A stretch of 64,000 nt of DNA from Rostratula benghalensis (Eukaryota; Chordata; Aves; Charadriiformes; Rostratulidae), in contig VXAI01000137.1 in assembly GCA_013399305.1 (NCBI GenBank), positions 62,001 through 126,000 on the forward strand. The letters are read 5' to 3'. Below the pieces are notes generated by a model. That model was not told the origin of the DNA. It worked only from the letters and a program-made list of their open reading frames with translations, and searched no databases. The position numbers and the translations under genes were made by a program. Below, piece after piece: positions 1-56,840 of the stretch. Position 1 is the first letter of the stretch. Each line of letters opens with the position of its first letter.

Positions 1-3000
1 CCACTCTGCCATGGTCGTGATCTCCATCGGTTCCTGACAATACTCAGGGCCACTTTCTCTGTTGGCTGGCTGTTGGAAACCCGGCCAGAGGAGGAAACTT
101 TTCTTCGTGGCCATGGAGTCAACTGTGAAGGAGCCCCATGTGGAGCTGGGGCACGTCCTTGGGGTGGAAGAGCTCAGTGTGGCTACTGCTGTGGGGGAAA
201 AGCCTTGCATGGGACTCAGGGCACGCCTGGGGATGTGCTGTTTGTGGCCATCCCCTCCATCATTGCCCACGCCATGTCAAGCAGAGCAGGTAAACATCTT
301 TGGGCTGTCATCCTCTGGAGATGGGCCTGTCTCTCTGATCCTTCTTAGGCTGGAATTTTTAAAACCCCTCTGCTCCCCTTTAATTAATTGTTCTGTAGCA
401 CTGATCCCCCAGCTCAGTGCTTTGTTGTTGCTCTTTCCCCCGCCTTCCCTTCTTCTGTGCAAACCTGGCTTGACTCATGCTTTCTTCTCTGCTTTGCCCT
501 TTTCCATTTCCAGAATGAGTTATTTTTATCCTCAGAGCTGTGTATTCCCGGGGCGGGTGTGTGTGGGGGTGGCAATGGGGGAGCCACGTTTGCTGCTGGT
601 GCTGCCCTGCTGGAAGAGGCAGGGGCTGTTCTGCTTCCCCTGGGCTGGTTTTTAAGGCTCCACAGCAGGCATGGGGGGTAGGTGCTCTCCAGACATCCAG
701 AGCAAGCAAAGAGTCAGGGACCATGAGCAAAGCTGCAGCTTTGGGGCACGTGCAGGAGTATATTTGGTGAGGTAAGGGCACACCCTCAAGCTTCTTCTAG
801 TTTTGCATGGAGCCATATTCTCCTTCTTTGACACAGATGAGCAGATTCATGGCAAAGGGCAGAAATAAGGGTCGTGGAGAAGATGAGAGGGTGAGCTGGA
901 GGGCTTCCACAAACTCAGAGCCTCACCTTGCAGAAGGGCACGGGCAGCCTTAGGCCCCACTGAGACAAATCCCAGGAACAAAATGCCTGCATAAAGGCTC
1001 TTACCCTGGGGCTTATGCAAAACAAACTCCTCCTCTCCCTGCAGTGACCAAAGACCTTGAATTTCCCCCACGTGAGCCTGGACGAACACAAATACATCAG
1101 TGGGTAATGCGGGGTGACCTGTGCAGGAAGCAAAGTCCCTTGCTATGGGTCCAGATTTGGAGAAGGGCGAGCTGCCTTCTGTGCTGTTGATCCCACTAGG
1201 CCCAAGACCAGGAGAAACTGAAATCTTCTTGGCTTGTAGCAAGGCAGCACCACTTCAGGGCACGATTTGATTGTTGTCCTGTCTCCCAAGGCAAAATCCA
1301 TTCTGCATGAGGTTATGATGCTTCTTTTGGGGCAGAGGGAGCTTGTTTTATTCCAACATGTGCTGAGCTGATACTCTCTGGATTGGGCTTTTCCAGCTCC
1401 CCATGCTGAAGCACATGGTGCGTTGGGTACTTCCCCTGTCTCTCTTCTCCTCTGGGTTTTGGGTAAGGTATCCTCCTCCTCTAGCACATCTGGATGGGGT
1501 CCCCTCATTCTCAGCTACGTGGAGAGGCCCCGGAGCCCCACAGCCATCCCACGGATGTGGGAGCAGGTTGGGAAAGCAGCACAGACGGCACTCAGGCAGC
1601 CCACAAACCTCTGAGCTCTGGCTGCCAAGCCTGCACAGATGACTACCCGTAAGCAGGAGTCCATCCCGAGCCTTCAGCAGTCACAGGACCGTTGTGTCCC
1701 TCCTCTTCCCAGGAAGCAGATTGCAAAACCACGTAACCGCAGAGACTAGCAGTGTCTGAACGGGCCCAGGCACCAGTCCATGCCCATCTGTGGCTCCTGG
1801 GAAATTACTTCCTATGGGCCAGGAGAAAGTAAGCCTGGTGAGAAACAAAACCTCCTGCCGGGTACGCAGCTCTCCTCTCTCCTCAGAAAACTTGAAATGC
1901 TGCCCTGCAATGCATGGAAAAGGACTGGATCTATAGGAAAAAACCAGTCCATGTGTCACCCCCTCAAACAGCCTTTTGTTGGGTGGGGGAAGCCTTTAGA
2001 GTCAGGCTTTGGACAGGGCAAAGGAGTCCATTTGGGTGGATTAGCTTCTGGGGCAACCTCTGGAGAAGAAAAAAAGAGCAACTTGAGACCCATCAAATGA
2101 CCTCCCCAGAGAAGAGATGCTTATTCTTTCATGTAATATTATTTTTCTCTTTGGTGGAGGGAAAATCCCTCCCTCTTCATGGGAGCAGTATGTCCCACTT
2201 ATTTTCCACTTGAGCCTGAGTGCCAAAGAAGGTCTTAAGTGGAGCATCTAAGCCATGGCATCTTGATGAATAGGCACCTCCTTCCCCAAGCCCTGTCCTT
2301 CCCAGAACTTCTGCCAGAGTTTCCACCTACTTAGTGCAAAACCACAAACAGACACAACAGGAAGCGTTTCTCTAGAAGAAAACAGCCTTTCTGAGACTTC
2401 AGAGCTTTGGGCACATCTCCTCCCCAGGGAGCAGTGGGATGGGGCAGTGGGTTTGGCACAGTCTGTCTTACAGTGGGCAGTGCACCACAACGAGCATGTC
2501 TGCAGATTTTCATTTCGTCAGGCCTGGCAAGTGAAAGGAAGCTCCTCTTCTTTTCCAGAGGTCAGGCATCACTCCTCCTTATGGACCTCTCTGCAAAGAT
2601 TGGGGAATGCAAGTGGTGGAGAGGATCAGTTCCAGGTTATCCACCTTCCTCCTCTCCCAGCTCCCAGCTGTGGAGATCCCAAGTGAGATGCCCATGCAGG
2701 GTAGAGAGCAGTTGGCAGAAGCTGCTGAGATGTTTTGCGGCTGTCTAACTGCAGCTGGGGAAAAGAGAAGGGAGTTGGCATCATCTCCACGTGGCCTGTG
2801 GCTGGACACTCCACAGGAAACAGGGAGAGCCCAGCAAACCTCACTGGAAAAGTCATCTTTTACCCAGATCAAAGCATGAGACTGTCTCCAGGATGAGAAA
2901 ATAAATAGAGAGCGTGAGAAACGTCGGCGCGTTTAGAAAAGAGGCACAGGGAGAACGTGCTTCCTTGGCTTGGCAGGAAAGGGAAAGAGCCAGGCTTGGA

Positions 3001-3054
3001 GAGGTGGGACAGCAGATCACAGCAGTGCTTCCAGAAGGGCACTGGGACAGCAAT

Positions 3055-3480
3055 GACGGTTAAATAATTTTAATATACAGCACGAAGAGGTTCAAAACAT
3101 TTGTTTGCGAACCCAGAGCAGAATTAGCAGTGAGTCACGGAAATCGTTGTTCCAGCTACTGTGAAAACAAGCCAGTGCTGAAGGGTCTGCTGGTCATTTG
3201 AAAGCGTCAAGAGCTTCAGCCCAAGATTCCTCCCCTAATTGCACCACTCTTGGCCACTCGCTCTAAATTAAGCAGACGGGAGCACAAGAGAGCTAATGCG
3301 CTGCTCTGAAAGGCAAACTATTAACCACGGTCTCTCTCAGATGTTTAACTTCAAGGAGGCACGATTGAAATCTCATCAATTACGATCAGGGGACACGAGA
3401 AAGGCTTGAAGTTCATCCGTAACGTAATTTGCAGAATAATAAAAATTAAAGATGTGAAATCTCTTTTAGGTTGAGTCTAC
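3055..3480. other. Candidate conserved noncoding element
   Basis: The block is a run of unique, low-CpG, mixed-composition sequence with homeodomain-like AT cores (TTAAATAATTTTAAT, CTAATTG, GCTAATGCG, CATCAATTACGATC, ACGTAATTTGC) and no long open frame. The texture resembles deeply conserved vertebrate enhancers and differs from the GC-richer sequence on either side. Conservation was not measured, so this is a judgement from composition only. Confidence 0.3.
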
Positions 3481-5322
3481 TTCAGTCCCCAGGGTGAGTT
3501 AGATGGGTCTCTGTACCATGCTTCTCGCTCTGCTGCATGCATGCAGTAAATGCAACGCAAGAAAAGTTTTGGTGATGAAGTTTTGTGACTCAGAGGATGT
3601 TGCTATTGAGTATTTACACTCCAGTTACAGGCGTAATCCCACACTCTGCAGTCCCAGGCATATTCCTTGCTTTTGTCTTCACTGGCAGCTTTCTTTTTCT
3701 GAAAACCACCCAGTTTTTCTCGCAGCTCTTTGCCTGGATCGAAAACAGCTCTCTGCTGTCCCTGGCATCCACTGCCTTTAAACACTTTGCAGAAGTTCCC
3801 TGCCCTCAGCAGACTAGTCAATGGGAACAACGAACTTCAGGGAGACCAATGAACTTAGAACGTGACATCCCTGGTCGAAAGAAACCCAAGATTGAGTCCT
3901 TCACTTCCCACTGTGCTGCTGACAGCAGTGCTACTTAGCACTCCTACCCTGTGACGCATTACCCAAACATTAGCTAATTATCCTGCCTGACTCCTTAGAA
4001 AGTAGGCAATTACGTATTTAGCTCCATTCTCCATATGGGGAAAGCCTGGCAGAAAAAGAGGTTAACAGGGAAAACGCCAATGTAGGGTGGGGAGCATCCC
4101 TGCTACTTGAAGGAGCAATGCTGAGCACGGGGCTTGTCTTACCCATCTCAGATATCTGCACTACAGCTGAGCTTCTTCTAGAGTGGGTATAAAAGATCAG
4201 TACCTTGGGAAGAGTGATTCATCCTCGCCCAAGATGTGTCCCATTGAGGTGGGTTGAGTCATCCTCTAGGAAGAGCACCCAAGGAGTCCACTTTCTCCAT
4301 GCTGCCGAGGGGAAGGGGAGCACCTGGGGAGGTGCAGATGCCCCAAGCAGACAGTGTGAGTCAACACCAAAAGGCAGACATCAACGTTGTCAGGATCCAT
4401 GCTCAAGAGCTCCCAGATCCTGGGAGATATTCTGCTGGTGTCGCTTAAGCTGACTTTGGTGTTCATGGAGCACTGCATTGCAGAAAGAGGGGTGAAAGCC
4501 CTGTTCTTCCCACTATCAAATTGGTGGCAAGTACTCCATCACAACCATGAACTGGGACTATCTTTGGGGGGAGAACATGCTGAAACAAGCTATTTGAAAT
4601 GCAGAGAGAAAGCGTTTAGCAGAAATGTCCTTAAAATAAAGCAACAGAAGGAGTCCAAACCTAATAACAAGAGCTCTAGCCACTGTGACTAAGTACTCCA
4701 TAAAATGTGTAATTACAGCACTATAGCAACTATTGAATTCCGAGGCACATTTTGCATCTGAAACGCAGGACAGAGCATCCTCTTTGGGCGCTTGAGGGAA
4801 ACAATCACAACACCTAAGTGCTCCAGGGAGAAAAGGAAGAAGCACCCCCACTGTGTACCTGGCATGCAAGCGCATCCCCCTGGAGGAGCCCTGCCTGGGA
4901 TGAGGGCACTTGCCTGGGAAGAAGGGACAAGCAAATATTTTAAGCCTTCAGAGCAGCTGTGAGTATGGCGTCTGCTTCCTATGAGCCCTCACTGAATCGT
5001 GGAGCGGAGCTGGTGGGCAGGGAGGTGGTGACATGGGGGTGACACTGGGAAAAAAGCGCATTTTTGTGAAGCAAGTACAATTTGTGCTGCCATTCCCATC
5101 TCACCAGCTTTTCTCGCCCTTGGGTGCCCCATTTCAGTTCAGACGGGGCCGAGCATGCAAGGGTACCAAGGAGATCTTCTTTCCTCAGCGTGGCTCGCAG
5201 CCACTTGCATCCCTTAAAAGGCATCTTCTGACTCAGATGCACTCTCCGCCATTGTCTGGGGCATGTTGTTTTGCAGCTGGAGACTGGTGAATGAAGCTGA
5301 GTTACTGACCTTGATTCAGGGG

Positions 5323-5351
5323 GGAAAAAAAAAAAAAAGAAAAAAAAAAAA
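5323..5351. repeat. Interrupted poly-A run
   Basis: GGGGGG is followed by about 28 bases of A with one G interruption. It is a low-complexity tract in the upstream interval. Confidence 0.85.
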
Positions 5352-7189
5352 GTGCACACTTGTGCTTTGTAAAACAAGCCTTTTAAAGCTGGCTTTTATG
5401 CAAAGAATTATGCTGATGTGTGTATGGAGGCGCTGGTATTTCAGGCCCCTTCCAATCTCCCGGGTTGCCAGTGAGCTCTTTCACTGATTTAAGCCTTTAA
5501 CCAAAGGATGGATGCAGCAAGAGGTGGTGAAGAGGGCTCAAGCAGGTATTTAAGTGCGTGGCCTAGGAGCAGATGCTTGGATCAGGGCCTAGATCAGAAG
5601 AGGTATTTTATTCTGTTGAAGGAGGTATTGTTTTATTACGTTATAAGGAGGCACAGATGATCCCTCTCCCTAAAGGGGGGGGAGGGAAATGTGATACAAC
5701 CTGGTTTTGAGGCTTACTCTCGCCCCTTTTCAGTGTGGAAACGCATTGAGGCCCCACAGAAAATGTGTCTGCATCAGCTTTGCCACTCTTTTCCCCTCAC
5801 ATCATCAAAATGAGAGAGGATCACGTGGGAGGGCAGTTTGGGGAGGTTTTTTAGAATTGCCTCTGGCCTCGCTCCAGCCTCACCCACAGGTTAGAGCTAA
5901 TTTTCTTAGAGGACTCTACGGGGAGGCAGCAGGCGTTCTGCCTGGGAAGATGCTCTCCAGCCTGGGTCCAGCACAGGCAGGGGGCTTTATTCCCCTTGCA
6001 CGATGCACTCAGCTGAAACGAAGCCCTGGCTTCGCAGAGGGAGCTTGGTGAGGGGAGCATTGCCAAAATCTGGTAGGACAACACCCCGTTAGGCCAGCGC
6101 GCCGCTTCCGCTCAGAAAACAATGGGAGTTCACACAACTTGAGGTTTCTTGCCTTGCTGCACGGCTGAGCAACCAGACCCTAAAGGTTACAGCTCTGCCT
6201 AACGTCCTTGGCTCTGCCCTGCTTTGGAAGGAAACACTCTGCGGCCTGTGCTGCCAATGCTATTTCCTCTCTTGCTCCTCTTTAAAGGTCTCTTTTTCCA
6301 ACAGCTGATCGGCTCCGCAGCTCCGGGGAGTACGTGAGATCCGGCTGGGCCCACGAGCGAGCTGGTATGGCCACGGGCCATGTTGTTGTTTGTATTGCTT
6401 TCATTTTTTTGGCGTTACTTGGCTCTTCCACGCAACTTGTTTTCAGCCTGAGCTATGTGCTCATTACATATCCAAACACCCACGCAGGTTTTGCATGAGG
6501 AAACTCGAAACACAGGCGCAGCAGAGGAGCAAGTTTGTGACGGGGTGGTGGTGGGGGGGGGATGAGATATTTGTCCCGAGGCAGACACAAACACAATTGT
6601 CAAATCCCCGAGCTGCCCGTGGTTGGATTTCAAGATGACTGACGACAAGCACGCGAAAGCATCCTCCTGGCAGAGGGATGCGGCGGGGGGGATACCTCTT
6701 GTGGTCGCCCTGGCCTCTCCCAGCAACTCCAGCTACTGTCCAAGGCACAGGTCCAGGGACCTCCTGGCTCTTTGGCAGGCTCTGCCCTGAATGCCAAAGG
6801 GACCCATTTTTTGCTGCTGGGAAAGCTCCCGCCTCCCCTCTGCGGCTTCATCCTCACAAACCACCCAGCCACAGGCTGCAGAGATCCCCCCAACCAGCTC
6901 AGGTCTTGCAGTCACCAAGTCCTGCTGGAGGGTTTCAGCCAGGTCCCAAGTGAAGGGGTCGGAAATAGGACTGTTCTGCATGGTATTTGCTTCATAAGTG
7001 CCCTCTTTGGGGTTTGGGTTTTTTTCCCCCTCCCCCCTAAAGCAGTGGGTCCAAGTCACTGCTGGAGGCAGCACGGGCAGCGTTGGCGTCACTGGACCTC
7101 GCACTTTGCATGGATGTGGCACTGCACTAGCCCAGCACACGCAGCATGGCCCTGGACTAGCAGAGCAGGGGTTCACATGCTTGTGTTTT

Positions 7190-7560
7190 CCGAGTCTCTC
7201 CCGTTTTTACAGCGCTGCTGTCACCGGGGTCCGGCAGCCGCCCTGCTCGGGATGCAGAGAGCTCAGCTGGAGGCTCGCAGGCCGTCCAGATCCGCAGCGC
7301 GCCGCTCCCCAGCGGACTGCGCTCCTCCCCGCTGCGCTCAGAGCCTGGAAAAACCCTCTCCCAGCCACCACCAGTATCTGCGCAGCACTGGGAGAGCTGT
7401 GCTGGAGAAACTGGGCATCTCAGCTTTCCTCTCGGGAATTGCTTTGCTCCCTCGCAGCCTTCCCCGCTGCCTGTGCTGCAGAAGAAGAAAGATTTTCCAG
7501 GGCTGTCAGTACCGGGTATATTTCACCGGCATTCGCTTGACTTCAAATCCAAAATGTGCT
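7190..7560. other. CpG-richer patch about 3 kb upstream of the MKLN1 promoter
   Basis: The stretch is locally G+C and CpG rich (CCGGGGTCCGGCAGCCGCCC, GCGCGCCGCTCCCC, TCGCAGGCCGTCC) against moderate surroundings, and two plus-strand frames stay open across it. It could be a small CpG island, a promoter or exon of the expected divergent noncoding transcript, or an enhancer. No recognised protein is encoded. Confidence 0.35.
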
Positions 7561-7678
7561 AAAAATAAGCTGGCTCCGCATCCAGGTTTTGATTCAAGAG
7601 GTAACAGGATACTGGGCAGAGGAACTCCGGGGCTGGTTTGCACTGTGGAGTGGTGAACAGGGGGCTGCTGGCTCTCCA

Positions 7679-7705
7679 TCCTCCTCCTCCTCCTCTTCCT
7701 CCTCC
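7679..7705. repeat. CTC trinucleotide microsatellite
   Basis: An interrupted run of CTC/CCT triplets occurs just after the CpG-richer patch. It is pyrimidine-only on the plus strand. Confidence 0.85.
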
Positions 7706-9469
7706 CGGCTGCTGTGGGGCTGTCACTCCCCAGCCCCTAAATTTCATAGTCAAAGACCACAGGTTTTACATGGCATCGCACCTCTTGGGCTGGTTGTTAG
7801 TGAGGCTCCAAGTGCCAAGGCATCATCTCTTCCTCTGGGGCTGGGGGTATATTATTAAGGAGATACTTAATAAAATATGTCTTTTAATAAACCTGTGGTA
7901 ATTTTGGAAGGGGGGCTGGGATGCTCGCAGGCAGGAGTTTGGATAACTGGAGTGTGAAATACCACCAGAAGGCCACAAACTTCAAAAAGCTTCATGAGCA
8001 GAGGGAAGTGTGGATGTTTGCACCTCATACACGGGCTTTGTTACACCATCAGGAGCCCGTGGCTTTGATACCAATGAAAACACTGAGAATCCCCCTCCTG
8101 GGAAGGCGTCTTGAGATGAAATGCTCCCTGTCCCCCCTCCTTGCTTTTGAAATACCCAGCTGATGTGCAATCTTGAAGGATGCTGAAAGAGTTTTTCATC
8201 TGCAGGCAGATTTTGCTGCTGCATTCTCACTTGCTTTCCTAAAATAAAGGGGGGGGGAATAATAATAAAAAAAAATCCTTGTGCTAATTTAATCTAGCCA
8301 GGCATCTTGCTGTCCTGCCTGATAATATCTCTCCAATCTGTCATTTCCAACAGACAGCTGTTTATTTGTTTGGCTTTTTTTTTTCCCCCACTAGTCTTGA
8401 AATATCTCTTCTGCTTTCTCAAGCAGCACAGAGCTGCCCCAGGGATGTCCTAAGTCTGCCCTTGCTTTGGTGAGGGCTCTGGTTGAAAACATCTCCCTTC
8501 TGCAGGAAAAACCCTGCAACAACCTCAGACAGAGAAACCTGTCAAAGAACACTCAGCTTACGTGCTGGTCCTGTAGGTGTTTGGGGTTTCAGAGCCAGCA
8601 GTCTGGCACGCAGGGGCCAAAGCACCAAAGAATAACCTGGTGCTCCTGGAGATCTCGACGGGAGCTTCCCTCCAAACTGAGCATGGCACCACAGAGAAGC
8701 ACCAGTGCTGCTGGTGAATTATTCAGCAGCATCAACTGCAAAGAAGGAAATTATTAAATACAAGTTATTCCCTAGAATCCACAGCAAAAGATCTAAAAAA
8801 AGAAAAAAAAAAGCTATTAAATATGACAGCATGCAAGACATGAGAGACAGCTTGGGTTCCTTCCCACAGCCTGGACCTCCAGGTTGCATCTCCATGAAGC
8901 ACGTGGAACGAGCTGTTTTATGGACTGGAAAAAATGACCCAAAAAAAAAACCCCAAACCCAAACAAAACTTGATTAATTCTGGCTTCCAGCACTCAATAT
9001 GTAATTCCTTTCAAATGGGATTTTTGGTCAAGCGCTGAATCTGGGTACTACTCAATCATCTGCATTTTCATTTTACTTGTTATTTACTTTTATTTATCTA
9101 TTTACTGTTATTTATGGTGACTTTAAGAGCTTTAACTCCTTCTTGGGGGGAAAAAAAACCTCAAAACAACAAACCAAACCAAACAAAAAAAATCCAGCAT
9201 TTAAAAATTGGCAGAATTGTCACAACAAGCTTCTTGGAAAGTATAAAAACACACGGTCAAATATTTGGCTGATGAAATGGGAGTGTGAAAGGATAACTGT
9301 GCTGCCCATGACAGGCGCAGGAGCTGGTGTGGGATCAAATCCCACTGGATTTTGCTAGATTCCTTTCTCAAGTACCCATTCTCGCTGCCGTGGGTCCAGG
9401 AAAGGAGATGTCCCCTTTTGCAATTAACACCCCACTCTTCCAAGATGCCTCAAAGTGCTTTCCCTTGAG

Positions 9470-10125
9470 CCCCAGAGCTCACCTCAGCCCCATGGGGCAT
9501 CCCTCTGAGCTCCACAGCAGCTCCACGGGGCATCTTTCCAAGGCCCACAGCCACCTCAACTCCATGGGACATCCCCATGAGACCTCAACAGCTCCACAGA
9601 GGATCTCTCCAAACCCCACAGAAGCTCCACAGGGCATTCCCCGAGCCCCCACAACCACCTCAGCTCCATGAGGCATCCCTCTAAGCCCCACTGCAGCTTC
9701 ATGATGTGTGTCCCCCCAAGCCCTACAGTTCCCATAGAACTTATCTCCAAGCTCCACAGCAGCTCCACAGGGCATCTTTCCAAGACCCACAGCCACCTCA
9801 ACTTCACAGATCATCCCCAAGCCCTCACAGCCACCTCAGCCCCATCGGGCATCCCTCTAAGCCCCACTGCAGCTTCATGATGTGTCCCCCCAAGCCCTAC
9901 AGCCACCTCAGCCCCATGGGACATCTCCCCGAGCCCCATAGCAGCTCCGTGGGGCAAACCCCTGATCCCCACAGCCCCATGGGGCATCCCTATGAGCCCC
10001 CACCTCAGCTCCAAGGGTACCTCTCCAAGCCCCACAGCACAACACAGCCCTAGATCATCTCTCTCCCCCAAGCCCCACAGCGTATCACTCCACAGGAGCC
10101 CACTAGAGCCCCAGGGTGCGTCCCT
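9470..10125. repeat. Degenerate minisatellite just upstream of the MKLN1 promoter
   Basis: A unit of roughly 36-40 bases built from AGCCCCACAGCCACCTCAG and CCCATGGGGCATCCCTCT recurs with variation across about 650 bases. Higher-order repetition is visible. A segment with CTCCACAGCAGCTCCA and GGGCATCTTTCCAAG occurs at about 9507 and again at about 9749. A segment with CTCTAAGCCCCACTGCAG occurs at 9679 and at 9855. Many units are multiples of three, so repetitive frames stay open on both strands, for example minus-strand frames at 9479-9820 and 9811-10353 rich in Gly-Met-Pro-His and Val-Glu-Val-Ala-like repeats. These are read as by-products of the repeat, not genes. Confidence 0.85.
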
Positions 10126-10127
10126 CC

Positions 10128-10170
10128 CATGGAACCCATGGAACCCATGGAACCCACAGGCCCCATGGAG
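10128..10170. repeat. ATGGAACCC short tandem repeat in the MKLN1 5' region
   Basis: Three near-perfect copies of ATGGAACCC start at 10129, followed by diverged copies. In the MKLN1 frame the repeat reads as Met-Glu-Pro units. It borders the larger minisatellite and may be its edge. Confidence 0.8.
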
Positions 10171-10296
10171 CCCCACGGCACGGCCCACCTCAGGCCGCCG
10201 CCGCCACCTCCCTCCCGCCCGCGCGGCCCCTTTAAGAGCGCGGCTCCGCCCCCCCCGGTCGCTGCCGGGGCCGCGGCTGCCGCTGCTGACAACAAG

Positions 10297-56064
<45,768 letters not shown>

Positions 56065-56820
56065 TAGTTTCTAACTTTCTTAACTAAGTTATTAATTTAG
56101 TCAGATATTTTTCATATACTCATGCAAATGCGTTTTTCTTCAGGGAGTCTTAACTTCAGGTCTTGAGAAAAAAACTGCACTTTATAGTAGCTGGGTTAAA
56201 TACTCTGCTTTCTCTCTGGAATTATGCTCCAACTGCCTTTTCCACCCCTCTTCTTCCTTATTTGTTACGCTTCAGTCTTTGTCTTAACTAAGAAACCACA
56301 AACAATTGTTTTTAATCTTTTATCCCTCCTACTGTCTATGAGCATGAGCATATACAAGAGAAGAGAAATTAGGAATGATTATTTTTCTTATCTGCTACAT
56401 ACTATGCTCTTTGGAGTAGTGCTCAAGCAATAGATCTTACGTGTTGACACATTCTCAGTATTTTGGTTGGAGTGGCTTCCAGTTTCTACAGTGTGCAAGA
56501 AAGACCCATTGAATATAATTTATTAGGAAACATTTTTGTAAAAAATGCCTATAGGAGTCTAAAGAATATTTCAGCCTCTGTTTCAAATAAGAAAAGGGGC
56601 AGGGTATAAGGGACAGTTCTGGTGATTGTTGTTCTCCATAGTTTTATATATCTTTGATTTGCTTTTACTTAATGAGATTTCTGTGGTACGTCATTCCTTA
56701 CTAAAATAAGGAAAGCATCTGCTGGCATCTTTGCTGAGCAAATGATTTGTATGAGTGAAAGGTTTGTTCTTAAGAAAGGAGAAACAAGATAAGGGTATGA
56801 ATAACAGAGATGGATATAGC

Positions 56821-56840
56821 AAAAAAAAAAAAAAAAAAAA
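56821..56840. repeat. Poly-A run of 20
   Basis: An uninterrupted run of 20 A residues in intron 8. No retroposed sequence was recognised upstream of it. Confidence 0.9.

Larger units (their letters stand above)
1..10128. other. Upstream interval without a recognised coding gene
   Basis: No exon of a known protein was recognised on either strand. The interval has open frames of up to 294 codons (6772-7656), but they start at TTG, overlap other long frames and lie in stop-poor GC-rich sequence, so they look fortuitous. Visible structure is a possible conserved noncoding block (about 3055-3480), a GC-richer patch (7190-7560), a CTC triplet run (7679-7705), A-rich and A/C-rich tracts (5323-5351, 8939-8970, 9151-9195) and a minisatellite next to the promoter. 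By synteny with mammals the minus strand may carry an avian LINC-PINT-like noncoding transcript. No splice chain for it could be drawn with confidence. Confidence 0.6.

Noticed and set aside
62..655. 197-codon frame at the left edge
   Set aside because: Starts at TTG, has no recognisable family and overlaps several other open frames; no splice or promoter support.
4187..4195. TATAAAAG motif
   Set aside because: An isolated TATA-like string with no CpG island, initiator or downstream exon to support a promoter.
1..10128. miR-29 precursors or other small RNA genes near LINC-PINT
   Set aside because: The mature miR-29 sequence was looked for and not seen; in mammals it lies well outside an interval of this size.
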